DNA from: Planctomycetales bacterium
Lineage (GTDB): Bacteria > 4484-113
Direction: 5' to 3'
Assembly: GCA_030606285.1 (NCBI GenBank)
Contig: JAUWGS010000011.1
Span: 1 to 64,000 of the forward strand
DNA length: 64,000 nt
Shown here: positions 36,539-46,600 of the stretch, in pieces
Position numbering within the stretch: position 1 is the stretch's first letter
Layout of the letters: each line of letters opens with the position of its first letter
The notes under the pieces: generated by a model
Told to the model about the DNA's origin: nothing
Databases searched by the model: none
What the model saw: the letters and a program-made list of their open reading frames with translations, nothing else
Program-made: the position numbers and the translations under genes

Positions 36539-39328
36539 CTACTCATCCAGCACCTCGCGGACCTTTCGCAACAGGCCGTCGGGCGTGAACGGCTTCTGCA
36601 GGTAGCTGGCAGCGTCGGGGACTCTGCCGTTCTGGAATATCGCGGCATCAGCGTAGCCGGACATATAGATCACATGAAGGTCGCTTCTCGAAGCCTGCAG
36701 ACGTTCAGCCAGTTCCTTGCCGTTCATTCCGGGCATAACCACATCCGTTAGAAGCAGGTGTATCGGGCTGTCGTGCTGCTCGGACACAATGAGAGCCTCG
36801 GCGCCGTGTTGGGCAGTGAGCACCTTGTAGCTCTTCTGCTCCAGCACCTGCCGGGCCAGCTCTCTGACGACTTCTTCGTCCTCCACCAGCAGGATAGTCT
36901 CCGAGCCGGCTGGAATCTCGGGTGCCTCCTCTTTGTCGCGAACAGCGGCGCGCTCCCCCTTGACCACTGGCCAATAGACCTTGAATGTTGTGCCTTTCCC
37001 GGGTTCGCTATAAACCCAGATGTTTCCCTTGTTTTGTTTGACAATACCGTAGACGGTGGATAATCCAAGGCCGGTTCCCGAACCAGCTTCCTTCGTAGTG
37101 AAGAACGGTTCAAAAACGCGCTTTTGGGTTTCTTTGTCCATCCCGTGCCCGGTGTCGGTCACTGCCAGCATCACGTATTCGCCGGGCAGCATGCTTAGGT
37201 GAGCATTGGCGTACTCGGCATCCAGTTCAACGTTTGCGGTTTCGATAACCAGTTGACCGCCGTCAGGCATCGCGTCCCTGGCGTTTACGACAAGATTCAT
37301 TATCACTTGTTCGATCTGACCGGGATCGATCCGGACGCTGCCCAGATTCGAGTCAAGAACGACGACAAGCTCAATGTCCTCGCCTATCACGCGATGGAGC
37401 ATCTTCTCCATCTCCACCACGATATCGTTAACGTTCAGCACCGTGGGTTCGCGCACCTGTTTGCGGCTGAATGCCAGAAGCTGGCTTGTCAGCCTTTCAG
37501 CCTTCTGCGCGGCATCGGAGATGGCCTGGGTGTGGCTCCTCAAGCGCTCATCTCCCAGATTATGCAGAAGCATCTCTGAGTAACCCAGTATCACCGTGAG
37601 AAGGTTATTGAAATCGTGGGCGACTCCGCCGGCGAGACGCCCAACCGCCTCCAGCTTCTGCGCGTGCATGAACTGCTCTTGAAGCTGCTTCCGCTCGGTG
37701 ATATCCTCGTGCACCCCCAGCACGCCGACAATCTCGCCGTTTTCGTCCTTGACTGGTGTCTTCACTGTATGGACAAAGATCTCCTGTCCGTTATGGACGC
37801 GCTTTTCCTCAATCTCCTCCATTTCGCCGGATTCCATAATTCGCCAGTCATCCGTCCGGTACTTGTCGGCCAGCTCCCTCGGGTAGAAATCATAATCGGT
37901 CTTTCCGACAACCGCTTCTGGGCTTATCTCCAAATCGCGGGCATAGTTCTCATTGCAGGACACATAGACAGACTTCGCGTCTTTGAGGAATATCTTCTGC
38001 GGTATGTTCTCAACCAGCGTTCGGTACTTCCTTTCGCTCTCTCTCAGTACCTTGTCCGCCCGCTTGCGCTCGGTGATGTCGCGTGCTGAACCGATGAGAC
38101 CGACGAACTCTCCGTCCTCATCCTTGAGAATTGCAGTCGTCATGTAGGTGGGGAACGTGGAGCCGTCTTTTCTGACATGCCCGACCTCACCTTCGTGCTT
38201 GCCCTTGAGAAGGACCTGCTCGTTGAAGGGCTCCACTTCCTCTCTGAGTTGTCTTTCATTATGAAAGACGCTCAGGTGCTTGCCAATTAGTTCATCTCGC
38301 TCGTAGCCGTGCATCTCCGCCCAGGCTCGGTTGGCGAAGGCAATGTGGCCGTCCATGTCTGCGACCGCCATCCCGTCACCTGCCTGCTCAGCAACGCTGC
38401 TGAGCAGCCGCAGACGCTCCTCAGCTTGCTTGCGCTCTTCCTCAGTCTCGAGACTGTGCAGCGCATAGGCAATGTCTCCGACAACTTCCCGGAACAAGTC
38501 CTGCTCCTCCTCGTCATCGACATACTTGGCGGGAATGGAGGCTGAAAGCAGGCCGTAGACCTTGCCGCCGTGTTCCAGGCGGGCGGTCATCCCTACCCGG
38601 CCTTCGTAACTGGGAGCCAGCGGACAATCAGCGCAGGAAACTGGCGGGTCTGCAACTACGACCGGGTCAGGCTGCGTAAGCGCTTGCCGGCCACAGGCGG
38701 GAATCTCACCGCGCTGCAGGCACTCGACTATCGGCTCAAAAGCCTCACCCAGGCCAGCCTCAGCGCTCGTCACCAGCCCATCCGACTCTTCCAGCAGGGC
38801 AATCCAAGCGTTGTGGAATCCACGGGCTTCCACAAGGCATTCGCACGCGCCCTGAAGTAAACGGTCGCGGTCCTTCTCCGTGACAATGAGCTGGTTGACA
38901 TTCCGGATGGCGCCCAACACGAGATTGAGATGCCGGACCTTCTCTTCGCTCTCCCGCAGCTCTTGCCCCTTCTTCGCCTCCCGCTCGACCATCGCCGCGA
39001 CCACAACTGCAACCACCACCAGCATCAGCACCCGCGCGTAATCGTTGGCGGTCACCACTTCCAGTCTCAGGAAAACGTGGCTAGTAAGCAGCGCTGCCGC
39101 CAGAAATCCGGCAACAAGCAAGCCTTTCCTTTTCCACCACAGTACCGCCAGAAGAGCCGGAATATAGAAGAAATGGGTGAAGACGAAGCAGGTGCCGACT
39201 ACTATATGGAAATAGTACGTCAGAGCGCAACTGGCGACCACAAGGGCCGCGACCGCCACGACCTTTTGTCTCTCCTTTTGTGTTGCAGGTTGCATCCCTA
39301 CTACCTCGCTTTGCTGAGAGCGCTGCAT
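36539..39328 (-). CDS. Hybrid sensor histidine kinase (TM - GAF - PAS - PAS - HisKA - HATPase - receiver)
   Basis: 929 residues. About four hydrophobic segments in the first 110 residues, a GAF domain (about 140-300) with a cysteine cluster CADCPLAP, two PAS domains (about 305-550), His in AGGVAHDFNNLLTVILGYS, HATPase (NLVVNARDAM, DTGHGM, GTGLGLSTVYG) and a receiver with Asp in LLLTDVVMPGMNG. The kinase core and receiver closely resemble the downstream 590-residue protein, 72 bases away, so they arose by duplication. An alternative start is the ATG at 39295. Confidence 0.93.
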   Translation of the reverse strand: MQRSQQSEVVGMQPATQKERQKVVAVAALVVASCALTYYFHIVVGTCFVFTHFFYIPALLAVLWWKRKGLLVAGFLAAALLTSHVFLRLEVVTANDYARVLMLVVVAVVVAAMVEREAKKGQELRESEEKVRHLNLVLGAIRNVNQLIVTEKDRDRLLQGACECLVEARGFHNAWIALLEESDGLVTSAEAGLGEAFEPIVECLQRGEIPACGRQALTQPDPVVVADPPVSCADCPLAPSYEGRVGMTARLEHGGKVYGLLSASIPAKYVDDEEEQDLFREVVGDIAYALHSLETEEERKQAEERLRLLSSVAEQAGDGMAVADMDGHIAFANRAWAEMHGYERDELIGKHLSVFHNERQLREEVEPFNEQVLLKGKHEGEVGHVRKDGSTFPTYMTTAILKDEDGEFVGLIGSARDITERKRADKVLRESERKYRTLVENIPQKIFLKDAKSVYVSCNENYARDLEISPEAVVGKTDYDFYPRELADKYRTDDWRIMESGEMEEIEEKRVHNGQEIFVHTVKTPVKDENGEIVGVLGVHEDITERKQLQEQFMHAQKLEAVGRLAGGVAHDFNNLLTVILGYSEMLLHNLGDERLRSHTQAISDAAQKAERLTSQLLAFSRKQVREPTVLNVNDIVVEMEKMLHRVIGEDIELVVVLDSNLGSVRIDPGQIEQVIMNLVVNARDAMPDGGQLVIETANVELDAEYANAHLSMLPGEYVMLAVTDTGHGMDKETQKRVFEPFFTTKEAGSGTGLGLSTVYGIVKQNKGNIWVYSEPGKGTTFKVYWPVVKGERAAVRDKEEAPEIPAGSETILLVEDEEVVRELARQVLEQKSYKVLTAQHGAEALIVSEQHDSPIHLLLTDVVMPGMNGKELAERLQASRSDLHVIYMSGYADAAIFQNGRVPDAASYLQKPFTPDGLLRKVREVLDE

Positions 39329-39438
39329 TGCGGCTCTCAGTTATGACGCCTGGCAGCGACTTCGCGACCGCTCATGACCGCGAACAGCCACCCCGCAACA
39401 CCTACCTCCTGAAGGCGGATTGCCCATTACTGTAACAT

Positions 39439-39467
39439 AATATAGCTTATTAGATACTACCAGTCAA
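39439..39467 (-). promoter_or_regulatory. Promoter of the hybrid-kinase operon
   Basis: On the minus strand, TTGACT (39467-39462), 17 bases and TATATT (39444-39439) precede the 929-residue kinase by about 105 bases. The 275-base spacer to the GIY-YIG gene holds nothing else that I can name. Confidence 0.65.
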
Positions 39468-39603
39468 ATCAGCGCCGATTATTAGCTTCCGATGGCAGGA
39501 TTGCGCCCTACTGCGCCGCATAGAGGCGTTTGGCGCGACCAGGCAGCGCTCGCCTGCCGCCGGCTAAGCCGTCGGCTGCCAGTTCCAGATTGGACACCAG
39601 TGT

Positions 39604-39891
39604 TTACGCCACGCTTGCGTGCTTGTTGTTGAAGGGTGGATTGAAGTCCGTGATAATCGGTCGAGCGATCTCCCTTCTGTGCTCCCTGGTGGTGTTCGTT
39701 GGGTGCACGAGCACGTGAGTTGCATTGGCCATTAGCCAGGCATCTTTCTTGGGATGGCTGGCGAGAGTATCGCCCAGGTTCTTGGTTTCACCCACGTACA
39801 GAACGTCGTACTTCTGGTTCGCAACCCGGTACGTAAGCACGACAAATACACACTCAGTGTTTTCAAGTTTCTCACTAAACGCATAGAGCAT
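39604..39891 (-). CDS. Small GIY-YIG-like protein
   Basis: 95 residues. VFVVLTYRVANQKYDVLYVGETKNLGDTL resembles the GIY-YIG core (YVGxTxNL), followed by SHPKKDAW and a C-terminal ITDFNPPFN as in minimal GIY-YIG proteins. The expected downstream Arg and Glu are only loosely present (REHRREIARPI), so nuclease activity is uncertain. The ATG at 39891 is chosen because AGGAGGT lies 5 bases upstream; an earlier in-frame start at 39951 has none. Confidence 0.68.
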   Translation of the reverse strand: MLYAFSEKLENTECVFVVLTYRVANQKYDVLYVGETKNLGDTLASHPKKDAWLMANATHVLVHPTNTTREHRREIARPIITDFNPPFNNKHASVA

Positions 39892-40038
39892 ACGCCACCT
39901 CCTAAGGCAGACAGATTCTATGTGCCCGACAGCTACGCTCATATCAGACAAGGCTGGTCTTATTGTGCGATTTGTGGCAATTCTACTGTAGGACTATGGG
40001 CAAGAGACTGGAGAAAACGTGCCAGCCCAGGTGCACAC

Positions 40039-40671
40039 TTAGTCCACCAGGCGGTTCTCAATGGCGTAGCGGATTAGGTCCGCGTTGGATTCCATCCCCA
40101 TCTTGTCCAGAATGCGTCGCCGATATGTGCTGACAGTTTTTTTATTGATACACAGTTCCTTGGATATTGCTGTTATCGTCTTGCCAGAAGCTTTCATGCG
40201 CAGCACCTGAAACTCGCGGTCTGAGAGCGCTTCGTGAGGGACGGCCTTAGCCTCGGGTCCCAGGTCGAAGGCCAGCTTCTCCGCGAGCCTAGGGCTGATA
40301 TACCTGCCGCCCTGAGCTATCTTCTGTATCGTCGCGACCAGCTCGTTTGGCGCGGCATCCTTCGTCATATACCCAGACGCGCCCGCCCGCAGCACGCGCA
40401 CGGCGTATTGCTCCTCGGGACGGACGGTGAGCACCAATACTGGGGTCTGCGGATGCTGGGCTTTCATCTGCTTCAAAACCTCCAAGCCGCTCATGTCGGG
40501 CAGGCTGATATCGAGCACGACCACGTCGTAGTGTTGAGACTCCATGATCTCCAGAGCTTCCTCGCCTGTCTTGGCTTCGCCAGCGACGACCATCCCCGGC
40601 GTCTCCGCAAGGATTTGTTTCAGTCCTTCACGAACCACGGCGTGGTCGTCAACTATGAGAACCTTGGTCAT
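40039..40671 (-). CDS. NarL/FixJ-type response regulator
   Basis: 210 residues. Receiver with phosphorylation site D54 (VVVLDISLPDMSG) and acidic pocket VDDH at 8-9; C-terminal LuxR-type helix-turn-helix (LSDREFQVLRMKASGKTITAISKELCINKKTVSTYRRRI). A DNA-binding regulator activated by phosphorylation, perhaps by the nearby kinases. It is divergent from the LexA-like repressor, and its promoter (40728-40756) lies in an operator-rich spacer. Confidence 0.93.
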   Translation of the reverse strand: MTKVLIVDDHAVVREGLKQILAETPGMVVAGEAKTGEEALEIMESQHYDVVVLDISLPDMSGLEVLKQMKAQHPQTPVLVLTVRPEEQYAVRVLRAGASGYMTKDAAPNELVATIQKIAQGGRYISPRLAEKLAFDLGPEAKAVPHEALSDREFQVLRMKASGKTITAISKELCINKKTVSTYRRRILDKMGMESNADLIRYAIENRLVD

Positions 40672-40714
40672 TTGGCATCCCCACCCACTGAAGGCTCGTC
40701 CGCCGACTCGTGCG

Positions 40715-40755
40715 TGACAAATATAAGCTTATAACGAACTAATCTGTATTTGTCA
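40715..40755. promoter_or_regulatory. Response-regulator promoter overlapped by nested inverted repeats (operator candidate)
   Basis: TGACAAATA (40715-40723) and TATTTGTCA (40747-40755) form a 9-bp inverted repeat. Inside it is the 12-bp palindrome TATAAGCTTATA (40722-40733). On the minus strand the same bases form a promoter: ATGACA (40756-40751), 17 bases, TATAAG (40733-40728). A bound repressor would therefore cover both promoter boxes. Further TGACAA copies are at 40857 and 40894, near the repressor gene start, and AAGCTAGCTT is at 40821-40830. Confidence 0.6.
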
Positions 40756-40936
40756 TGAATAGATGCTGATTCGCTGGCCGTTTCCACGATATCAACATAC
40801 CATTTATGCTCAATGCTGTCAAGCTAGCTTATATTACGCTGTATGATGAATCAATGTGACAAGCAGCATCTACTTGCTAACCGTGAGAATATATGACAAA
40901 ATAGACCGACCGTGAAAGGAGGCGTCTATCTATCTC

Positions 40937-41755
40937 ATGGAGAGCCAACCTATGAAAAAAAAGCAGCGGCTATCAAAGAAAAAGAGCGGTGGCTTAACTA
41001 AGCTGCCGTACCGCGAGTTCGGGAAGCTGCTCCGCACCTTGCGTCTGAAAATGGGGCTGAGTCAGGTTGATATAGCTAAACACCTCGCCCTTAACTCGAG
41101 CTACGTTTCAAGACTGGAGTACGGTGAACGAAGACCTTCGCCAAAGGTACTGAAGAAGATGAGTGAGCTAACGGGATACGGGCTGGACAGCCTTCTCGTA
41201 GTGTGCGGCCTATCAGAGGATAACGGCACAGACAGGGAGGCCACATACGAGAGAATGGTCAGTCTGCGAAAAGAGGTCGAGGAACTCAGGCGGCGCGTGG
41301 GCCAAATCGCCCAGGGGCAGATGATAAAAAGAGCCTCCCAGGACCGTAGCGTCAAGCTGAGAGCCGTACCGTTGTTCGACGTCGTGCCTGCAGGGATATT
41401 GCTACCGGCAGCTGAAGAGAGGACCGGATCTGCTGCGGCGCTGAAGCTGCCCGAAAGTGAACTCAAGGAGCACCCCCATGCGTTCGCTTTGGTCGCAACC
41501 GGGGACTCGATGATCGACGCGGGGATCCTCGAAGGCGATGTCATAGTTATCTCACCCACTGCCGAAGTAAAGAGTGGGGACACTGCGGTGGTGGCTCTGC
41601 GAGACCACGACATCTCGCTCAAGACCGTCTACTTCGAGGACGGCAAGGTGATACTGCACGCCGCAAACAGGGACTATCGCCCGGTTGTTCTCGATTATCC
41701 CGGCGATGTGGAGATTATCGGCAAGGCGATACTGATCTGGCGCAAGTTGGGCTAG
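40937..41755 (+). CDS. LexA-like self-cleaving repressor (XRE helix-turn-helix plus S24 peptidase)
   Basis: 272 residues. Basic N-terminal tail, XRE-type helix-turn-helix (about 28-80: LRLKMGLSQVDIAKHLALNSSYVSRLEYG), a short coiled coil (about 100-125), then an S24 peptidase with Ser191 in TGDSM and Lys229 in ISLK. A cleavage bond Ala152-Gly153 is in VVPAGI. Such proteins silence genes until RecA-type signals cause autocleavage. AAGGAGG lies 14 bases before this ATG, rather far; the ATG at 40952 is further still. No phage genes surround it. Confidence 0.92.
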   Translation: MESQPMKKKQRLSKKKSGGLTKLPYREFGKLLRTLRLKMGLSQVDIAKHLALNSSYVSRLEYGERRPSPKVLKKMSELTGYGLDSLLVVCGLSEDNGTDREATYERMVSLRKEVEELRRRVGQIAQGQMIKRASQDRSVKLRAVPLFDVVPAGILLPAAEERTGSAAALKLPESELKEHPHAFALVATGDSMIDAGILEGDVIVISPTAEVKSGDTAVVALRDHDISLKTVYFEDGKVILHAANRDYRPVVLDYPGDVEIIGKAILIWRKLG

Positions 41756-41845
41756 CGGCATTCCGTCGACCATGCGGTCGCGTGATTCCACCTCATCCCG
41801 AATAGACGGAATGAGATCCAGTCTCGCGTGCAGCTTAGATTACCC

Positions 41846-42277
41846 TCAGTCTCCGAAGATGGCTGTTATCGCGTCTGCCCGCTCGGTGTCCCTTTGAGAG
41901 TGCGCAACCACGCAATCGTGGTAGGTCGGCAGCTCGCAGTCAATCGGATACCCGAGAGTGGGCGGAGGCTTGTCGTAGTCATCGGGGGTTAAATAGAGAA
42001 TCTGGGCCTCTAGCGTCTGCTCAACGCTGCTGATGACGCTGGTTGCCTGCGCCTTGGTTGCGAACGCAGGCGGAATCAAGGGTACAGTTTGCGATCCCAG
42101 CCCCGTTGCCAGATCAGCTTTGTCCTGAGCCACCAGCAGGGCAAAGTCAGCCGCCGTCTTAGCAGCAGGATCCTGCGTGGTCGTGAAGGCTTCGTCGTCC
42201 GGCGCCCGATCAATGGCGTCTAGCACCTGAGCGCTGGATTTCGACACAAGATCGCGGAGTTCCTCATTAACTGACAT
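41846..42277 (-). CDS. Hypothetical protein
   Basis: 143 residues, not recognised. Mostly helical, acidic, no signal peptide or membrane segment. The end (PTYHDCVVAHSQRDTERADAI) has a His/Asp pattern that faintly recalls the DinB fold, but this is not enough for a call. Its start overlaps the end of the TPR gene by 11 bases, so they are translated together. Confidence 0.65.
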   Translation of the reverse strand: MSVNEELRDLVSKSSAQVLDAIDRAPDDEAFTTTQDPAAKTAADFALLVAQDKADLATGLGSQTVPLIPPAFATKAQATSVISSVEQTLEAQILYLTPDDYDKPPPTLGYPIDCELPTYHDCVVAHSQRDTERADAITAIFGD

Positions 42278-43025
42278 GTTTCTTTTTCCCCCTATTTCGT
42301 TGTGAGTATGCTTCCGACCGGTCTCTCCATTCCTGGAGTCCGTCGCACTTCCACTTCTGCACCTCTTTCAGCTTGCGGGCTTTAGAGCGGAGCTTCTCCG
42401 CCTCTTCTTCCCGGTGCTGATGTTTGAGGAATTCAGATAAGTCCTCAAGAACCACGATGTCATTCGAATCTAAGGTAAGGCACTGGCGGAACCTCTCTTC
42501 GGCCTCCGCGAGCCGTCCCATCTCTACAAGGACTCGGGTGCAGGTGTGTAGGGCACCGACAGAATCAGGCTTTATTTCCAAGGCGATCAGCACCTCTGCC
42601 TCGGCTTCCTCAAGCCTGCCCAGCCGCAGGTACAAGTCTCCCAGGTTGTTGTGGGGATTGAAGTAGTTCTCTATCTCTAGCGCCTGACGATAGGCCGCCT
42701 CGCTTTCTTCGTATTGCCCCATCAGGCAGAGTACAACTCCGAGGTTGTTATATGCGTGGCAGTAGTCAGGCTTCAGCTCGATCGCGAGGCGGTAGTACTC
42801 GACTGCTTCCTCGTACTTCCCATGCTCATGGAGATTCCGCGCAAGGTTATAGTGTGCCATGTAGTGGTGACGGCCACCACCAAAGCTGAGTACCCACCGG
42901 TACAGCTTACGCACTATGGGCCAGTGCCTTCTCGGCGTGTCAATGAAGCTGATTGCCCGGTCGAATAGCACCTGCTCTTGCGCGGAGAAACCAGATTTGG
43001 TGTTCTTCTTGGACAGACTACCCAC
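42267..43025 (-). CDS. TPR-repeat protein
   Basis: 252 residues. At least five tetratricopeptide repeats from about 50 to 215 (HYNLARNLHEHGKYEEAVEYY, AYNNLGVVLCLMGQYEESEAAY, PHNNLGDLYLRLGRLEEAE, and so on), then a basic helical tail. A protein-interaction scaffold without signal peptide. GTG start at 43025 with a weak GGGAG-type site close to it, so the exact start is uncertain. TAAAAT about 50 bases upstream may be the -10 box. Confidence 0.85.
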   Translation of the reverse strand: MGSLSKKNTKSGFSAQEQVLFDRAISFIDTPRRHWPIVRKLYRWVLSFGGGRHHYMAHYNLARNLHEHGKYEEAVEYYRLAIELKPDYCHAYNNLGVVLCLMGQYEESEAAYRQALEIENYFNPHNNLGDLYLRLGRLEEAEAEVLIALEIKPDSVGALHTCTRVLVEMGRLAEAEERFRQCLTLDSNDIVVLEDLSEFLKHQHREEEAEKLRSKARKLKEVQKWKCDGLQEWRDRSEAYSQRNRGKKKHVS

Positions 43026-43238
43026 TCCCGTAGACGCGGCAGGTCACACCATTTTACCATAGGTGCGCTCTGTACCATTGGCATCCGATGGCAGAATTCT
43101 ACTATCGTGCATAAGCGCGGTAGAGCTGAGAGGGATGCGTGTTTAGTCGGCAGCCCGCGCACCCAAGCGAAGCGTGTGTGGGAAACGCGCGCCTGCGGAG
43201 TGGCGCGGACGCCTTATTTCCTGTAGAATTTGGGCGCT

Positions 43239-43595
43239 ATGCAGACGGAAGGATATTTGTTCGTAGCGATTGTCCGCGACCTGTCGCACCTGGAGGAACT
43301 CCTTGCGTCGGTGATGGAAGCTGGCGTGAGCGGGGTCACTATATTCAATACGCGCGGGATCTCCAAAGCCTCCTTTCACCGGACGGTCAGCGAGTTCTCG
43401 ATTGCCGGGGTGATGAGTTCGCTCTTCACGTCCGAGAAGCCGGAAACGAGTGTGCTGATGGTCCTGGTTGAGAGCCGCGAGATGGTCGACGAGCTCTGTC
43501 GTCGCGTGGAGTCCATTGCGAGCGAAATGGACAAGCCCGGCAGCGGTATTCACTTTGCGGTGCCGGTGACGCACCTGCGGGGGCTGCAAGAATAG
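43239..43595 (+). CDS. P-II/GlnB-like small regulatory protein
   Basis: 118 residues. A ferredoxin-like fold pattern related to PII proteins: GYLFVAIVRDLSHLEELLASVMEAGVSGVTIFNTRG and, at the end, GIHFAVPVTHLRGL. The T-loop tyrosine and ATP-site motifs of true GlnB are not evident, so it belongs to the uncharacterised PII-like group. The ATG follows TAGAAT (43224-43229) by 10 bases. It is 39 bases before the M6 protease gene. Confidence 0.75.
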   Translation: MQTEGYLFVAIVRDLSHLEELLASVMEAGVSGVTIFNTRGISKASFHRTVSEFSIAGVMSSLFTSEKPETSVLMVLVESREMVDELCRRVESIASEMDKPGSGIHFAVPVTHLRGLQE

Positions 43596-43634
43596 CTGAC
43601 GCTTCCCTGAGGTATCACACGGAGGACATCATCT

Positions 43635-46600
43635 GTGACGAATGATTCGTTTATTCGGGCCGGATACGTTGCGCTGACAGCGCTGCTGACTGCGGCGCTG
43701 ACCGTGTCAGTTGTCGCATCCTGTGGGAACCGATCGCTTACGAATTCGCTCTCTGATGCGGCCGATGACGCGTTGCGGACGACGGTTTCGGGCGTTGACA
43801 CACCGGCAGCGCCTCCGGAGGGCTTCGCGACAGTGAAGCGTGACGGCCCCTACTGGGGGCCGTACCGCCTCCCTGGAGGACGGATGGTATACACAGCGGA
43901 CACCATCCGCGAGTACCACCTTGAAGGCATTGTTGAGCCGGGCGTCTATGGCCCAGGCGATCCTGATCCGCTGGCCGCCCTGGGCGCAATCGCGGGCAGA
44001 GACAAAGCGGCTTCGGCGCCGCCGAACATGGACCACGACGGCCTTGCGAGTCCAACCACCGGCAACGTGAAGATGCTAATTCTCAAGGTTAGCTGGTCGG
44101 CTACTCCCACCCAGCCGATTGCGTCCAAGTCCTACGTGGAAGATAAGTTCCTCGATAACACGGCGGATGGCAACATCAGCGTTAAGGAGTTCTACTACGA
44201 CCAGTCGTGGGGTGCGCTGGACATGACGGGCGATGTCTATCCGGCCGGAGAGGACGACGCCTATGAGATTTCGGGGATGCCGCAATGGTCGGGCTCTCTA
44301 GTTCATCTTACAACAAACCAGGCGAAGGAGCTGTTGACCCTTGCAGACCCGGACGTGGATTTCAGCCAGTACGACTACGACAGCAACGGCTATGTTGACG
44401 CGCTGGCCATCGTCTACCAGCGCTTTGGGAACAACAAGGTGAGCCGGGAGCATGTGGGCTTCTTGCCCAGCGGGCCGTACTACCCGTCTGATTTCACCAA
44501 GGATGGCACTAAGGTTCTCCGCGGGGCGTTCATAGACTACACGTCAATCTGCACCTATAACGACGGGAACTACGCGTGGTGGGATTACACGCCGCATCAC
44601 GAGCACGGTCACCTGCTCGGCCTGCCCGACCTCTACGACTACGGAGGGGATTACGCTGGACGCAACAACCCGGGGCCAGATGGTGACGAGAGCGCCGGCT
44701 GCGGGTTCTGGGCGATAATGAGCGGAGGCAATTACACATTGCCCGTTCAGAACATCTGCGCGCCGCACAAGTACTGCCTGGGCTGGACGGACGCACAGAT
44801 GGTGACGGAAAACCTAAAGGATTACCGGCTCGCATCAGTTCTTGACAGCCCGGACAACGTGCTACGCGTGTGGAAGGACGGCGCCGAAGAGCAGGAATAC
44901 TTCGTCCTGGAGAACAACGCGACTACCAACCGTCACTACATCTGGTACGACCCTCCGGAATACGAGTGGTACCCCGCCCCCAGCGACATCTATCCGCAGC
45001 AGATGAGCCTGCTCAATCTGAATCCGGGGTTGCTCATCTGGCACGTGGACGAGCGTGTCTGGTACGAGGAATACATCTTTGACGACATCGGCAAGTGGGG
45101 CTTTGGCTGCAACGACCACGAGGAGCGCAAGTTCATCGACCTGGAGGAGAGCACCGCAACTTACATGCTTCCCTACGGCGACGGCGAGGTGGTGGACGAT
45201 GAAGGCTACATGGGCGGCAAGTACGACCCCTGGCCGGCGACCTACGACAGCGTAACCTATAACCGTATCGCCCCTTACACGACGCCGGATACGAATGCAT
45301 ACGTGGACTTCCCGGAGACGGGCAGCAACGAGACCGGAATAGTCATCTGCAACATCGAGCGCGACGGAAGCGACGTATTGCTCGATATCAGCATCGGCGC
45401 TCCGTACGTACACTTCCCGCCGCCTAGACCGTTCGTGCTCTCGGGCACCGCGACCATCGAGCCCAACGAGGTGGAGAACACGGAGGAGCTGGAGTACTTC
45501 GTTGACGGCGAATCGTACGCCGTTTTCACCGAAGCGCCCTGGGGAATCGAACTGGACACGACCGACATTGAGTATGGAACGATTGATGTGCGCGTGGAGG
45601 CGCGGGGAGTTCTGCCCGAACTCGTCTCGGAGCAGGAGTTTACTTATGTGGTGGACAACACCGGCGGCGATTATCCAGTGACGGTGTTGTTTGAGAGCGA
45701 AGACAACACTCTGGCGTCCTGGGCCAGCGCCTCTTCGGGAGCGTTCGAGCGACACGACAATGGCTACGAAAGCAGCCACAGCTTCGGCGTGCACAGCGAC
45801 GAGCCGCCGGACTATCCGAACAATCTCACCGCCATGGCCGTACTCCCGCTGGTCGACCTGCCGGACACGCCTAGCCCGACATTGACCGTGCAGACGCACT
45901 ACAACCTGGAAGATGGCGCCGACATCGCGTCGGTGGTCATAAGCACGGACTACTTCAACGAGGACTGGACGCAGCTCGACCTGCGCAGCGGCGAGGATGC
46001 AGCTTTCACCGGCTTTGCAGGCGACTGGACAGGCAGGCATATCTCCATAAGCGACTGGGCGGGGCAGAGCGTGCATATCGGGTTCCTGCTGGAAACGGAC
46101 ACCGACGGCGTGGGCGAAGATGGGGAACAGCCCGCCGGCTGGTGGCTGGATCAGATAGTCGTCGCCTTCAACTGGGCTGAGTCGGTGCCGAGTATCACTT
46201 CAACCGGCCTGCCAGACCCAGTGGAAGTTGGCGTGGTGTTTGATCGACCAGAGCTATCACTCGCCGTCGGAACCGCCAACGGCGCCATCACACTGGAGTA
46301 CAGCCTATACACCGCTAGCGGCGTTATCAGCGGTGAGGTGAGCGGCCCGCCGTTTGAGGAGGACATCGACATATCAGCGCTCCCCAACCAATACGCCCTG
46401 CTGGAACTTCAGGTATTCGACGATATAGACGTGAGCAGTCCCCGGCTGGAAGTGCCGGTGTGGATTTACAATATGCAGGGAGACATAGACGGCGACGGGC
46501 TGGTAGGCATAGGCGACCGAGACGCGCTGGTCGGTCTGCTTGGAATGACGTCTTCCGATCCTGCGTTTCTCCCGTGGTACGACACCAATGACGACGGTGT

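Noticed and set aside
40937-41755. Prophage repressor marking a prophage
   Set aside because: No integrase, terminase, capsid or tail genes lie on either side; it looks like a chromosomal LexA-like regulator.
39485-43100. A shared TCCGATGGCAG(A/G)ATT near 39488 and 43086 as ends of a mobile element
   Set aside because: The match is only about 15 bases, no transposase or integrase lies between, and the flanks do not extend the similarity.
44862-46076. A 404-codon minus-strand frame inside the M6 protease gene
   Set aside because: It is fully antisense to a clear protease; no domain, start site or codon logic supports it.
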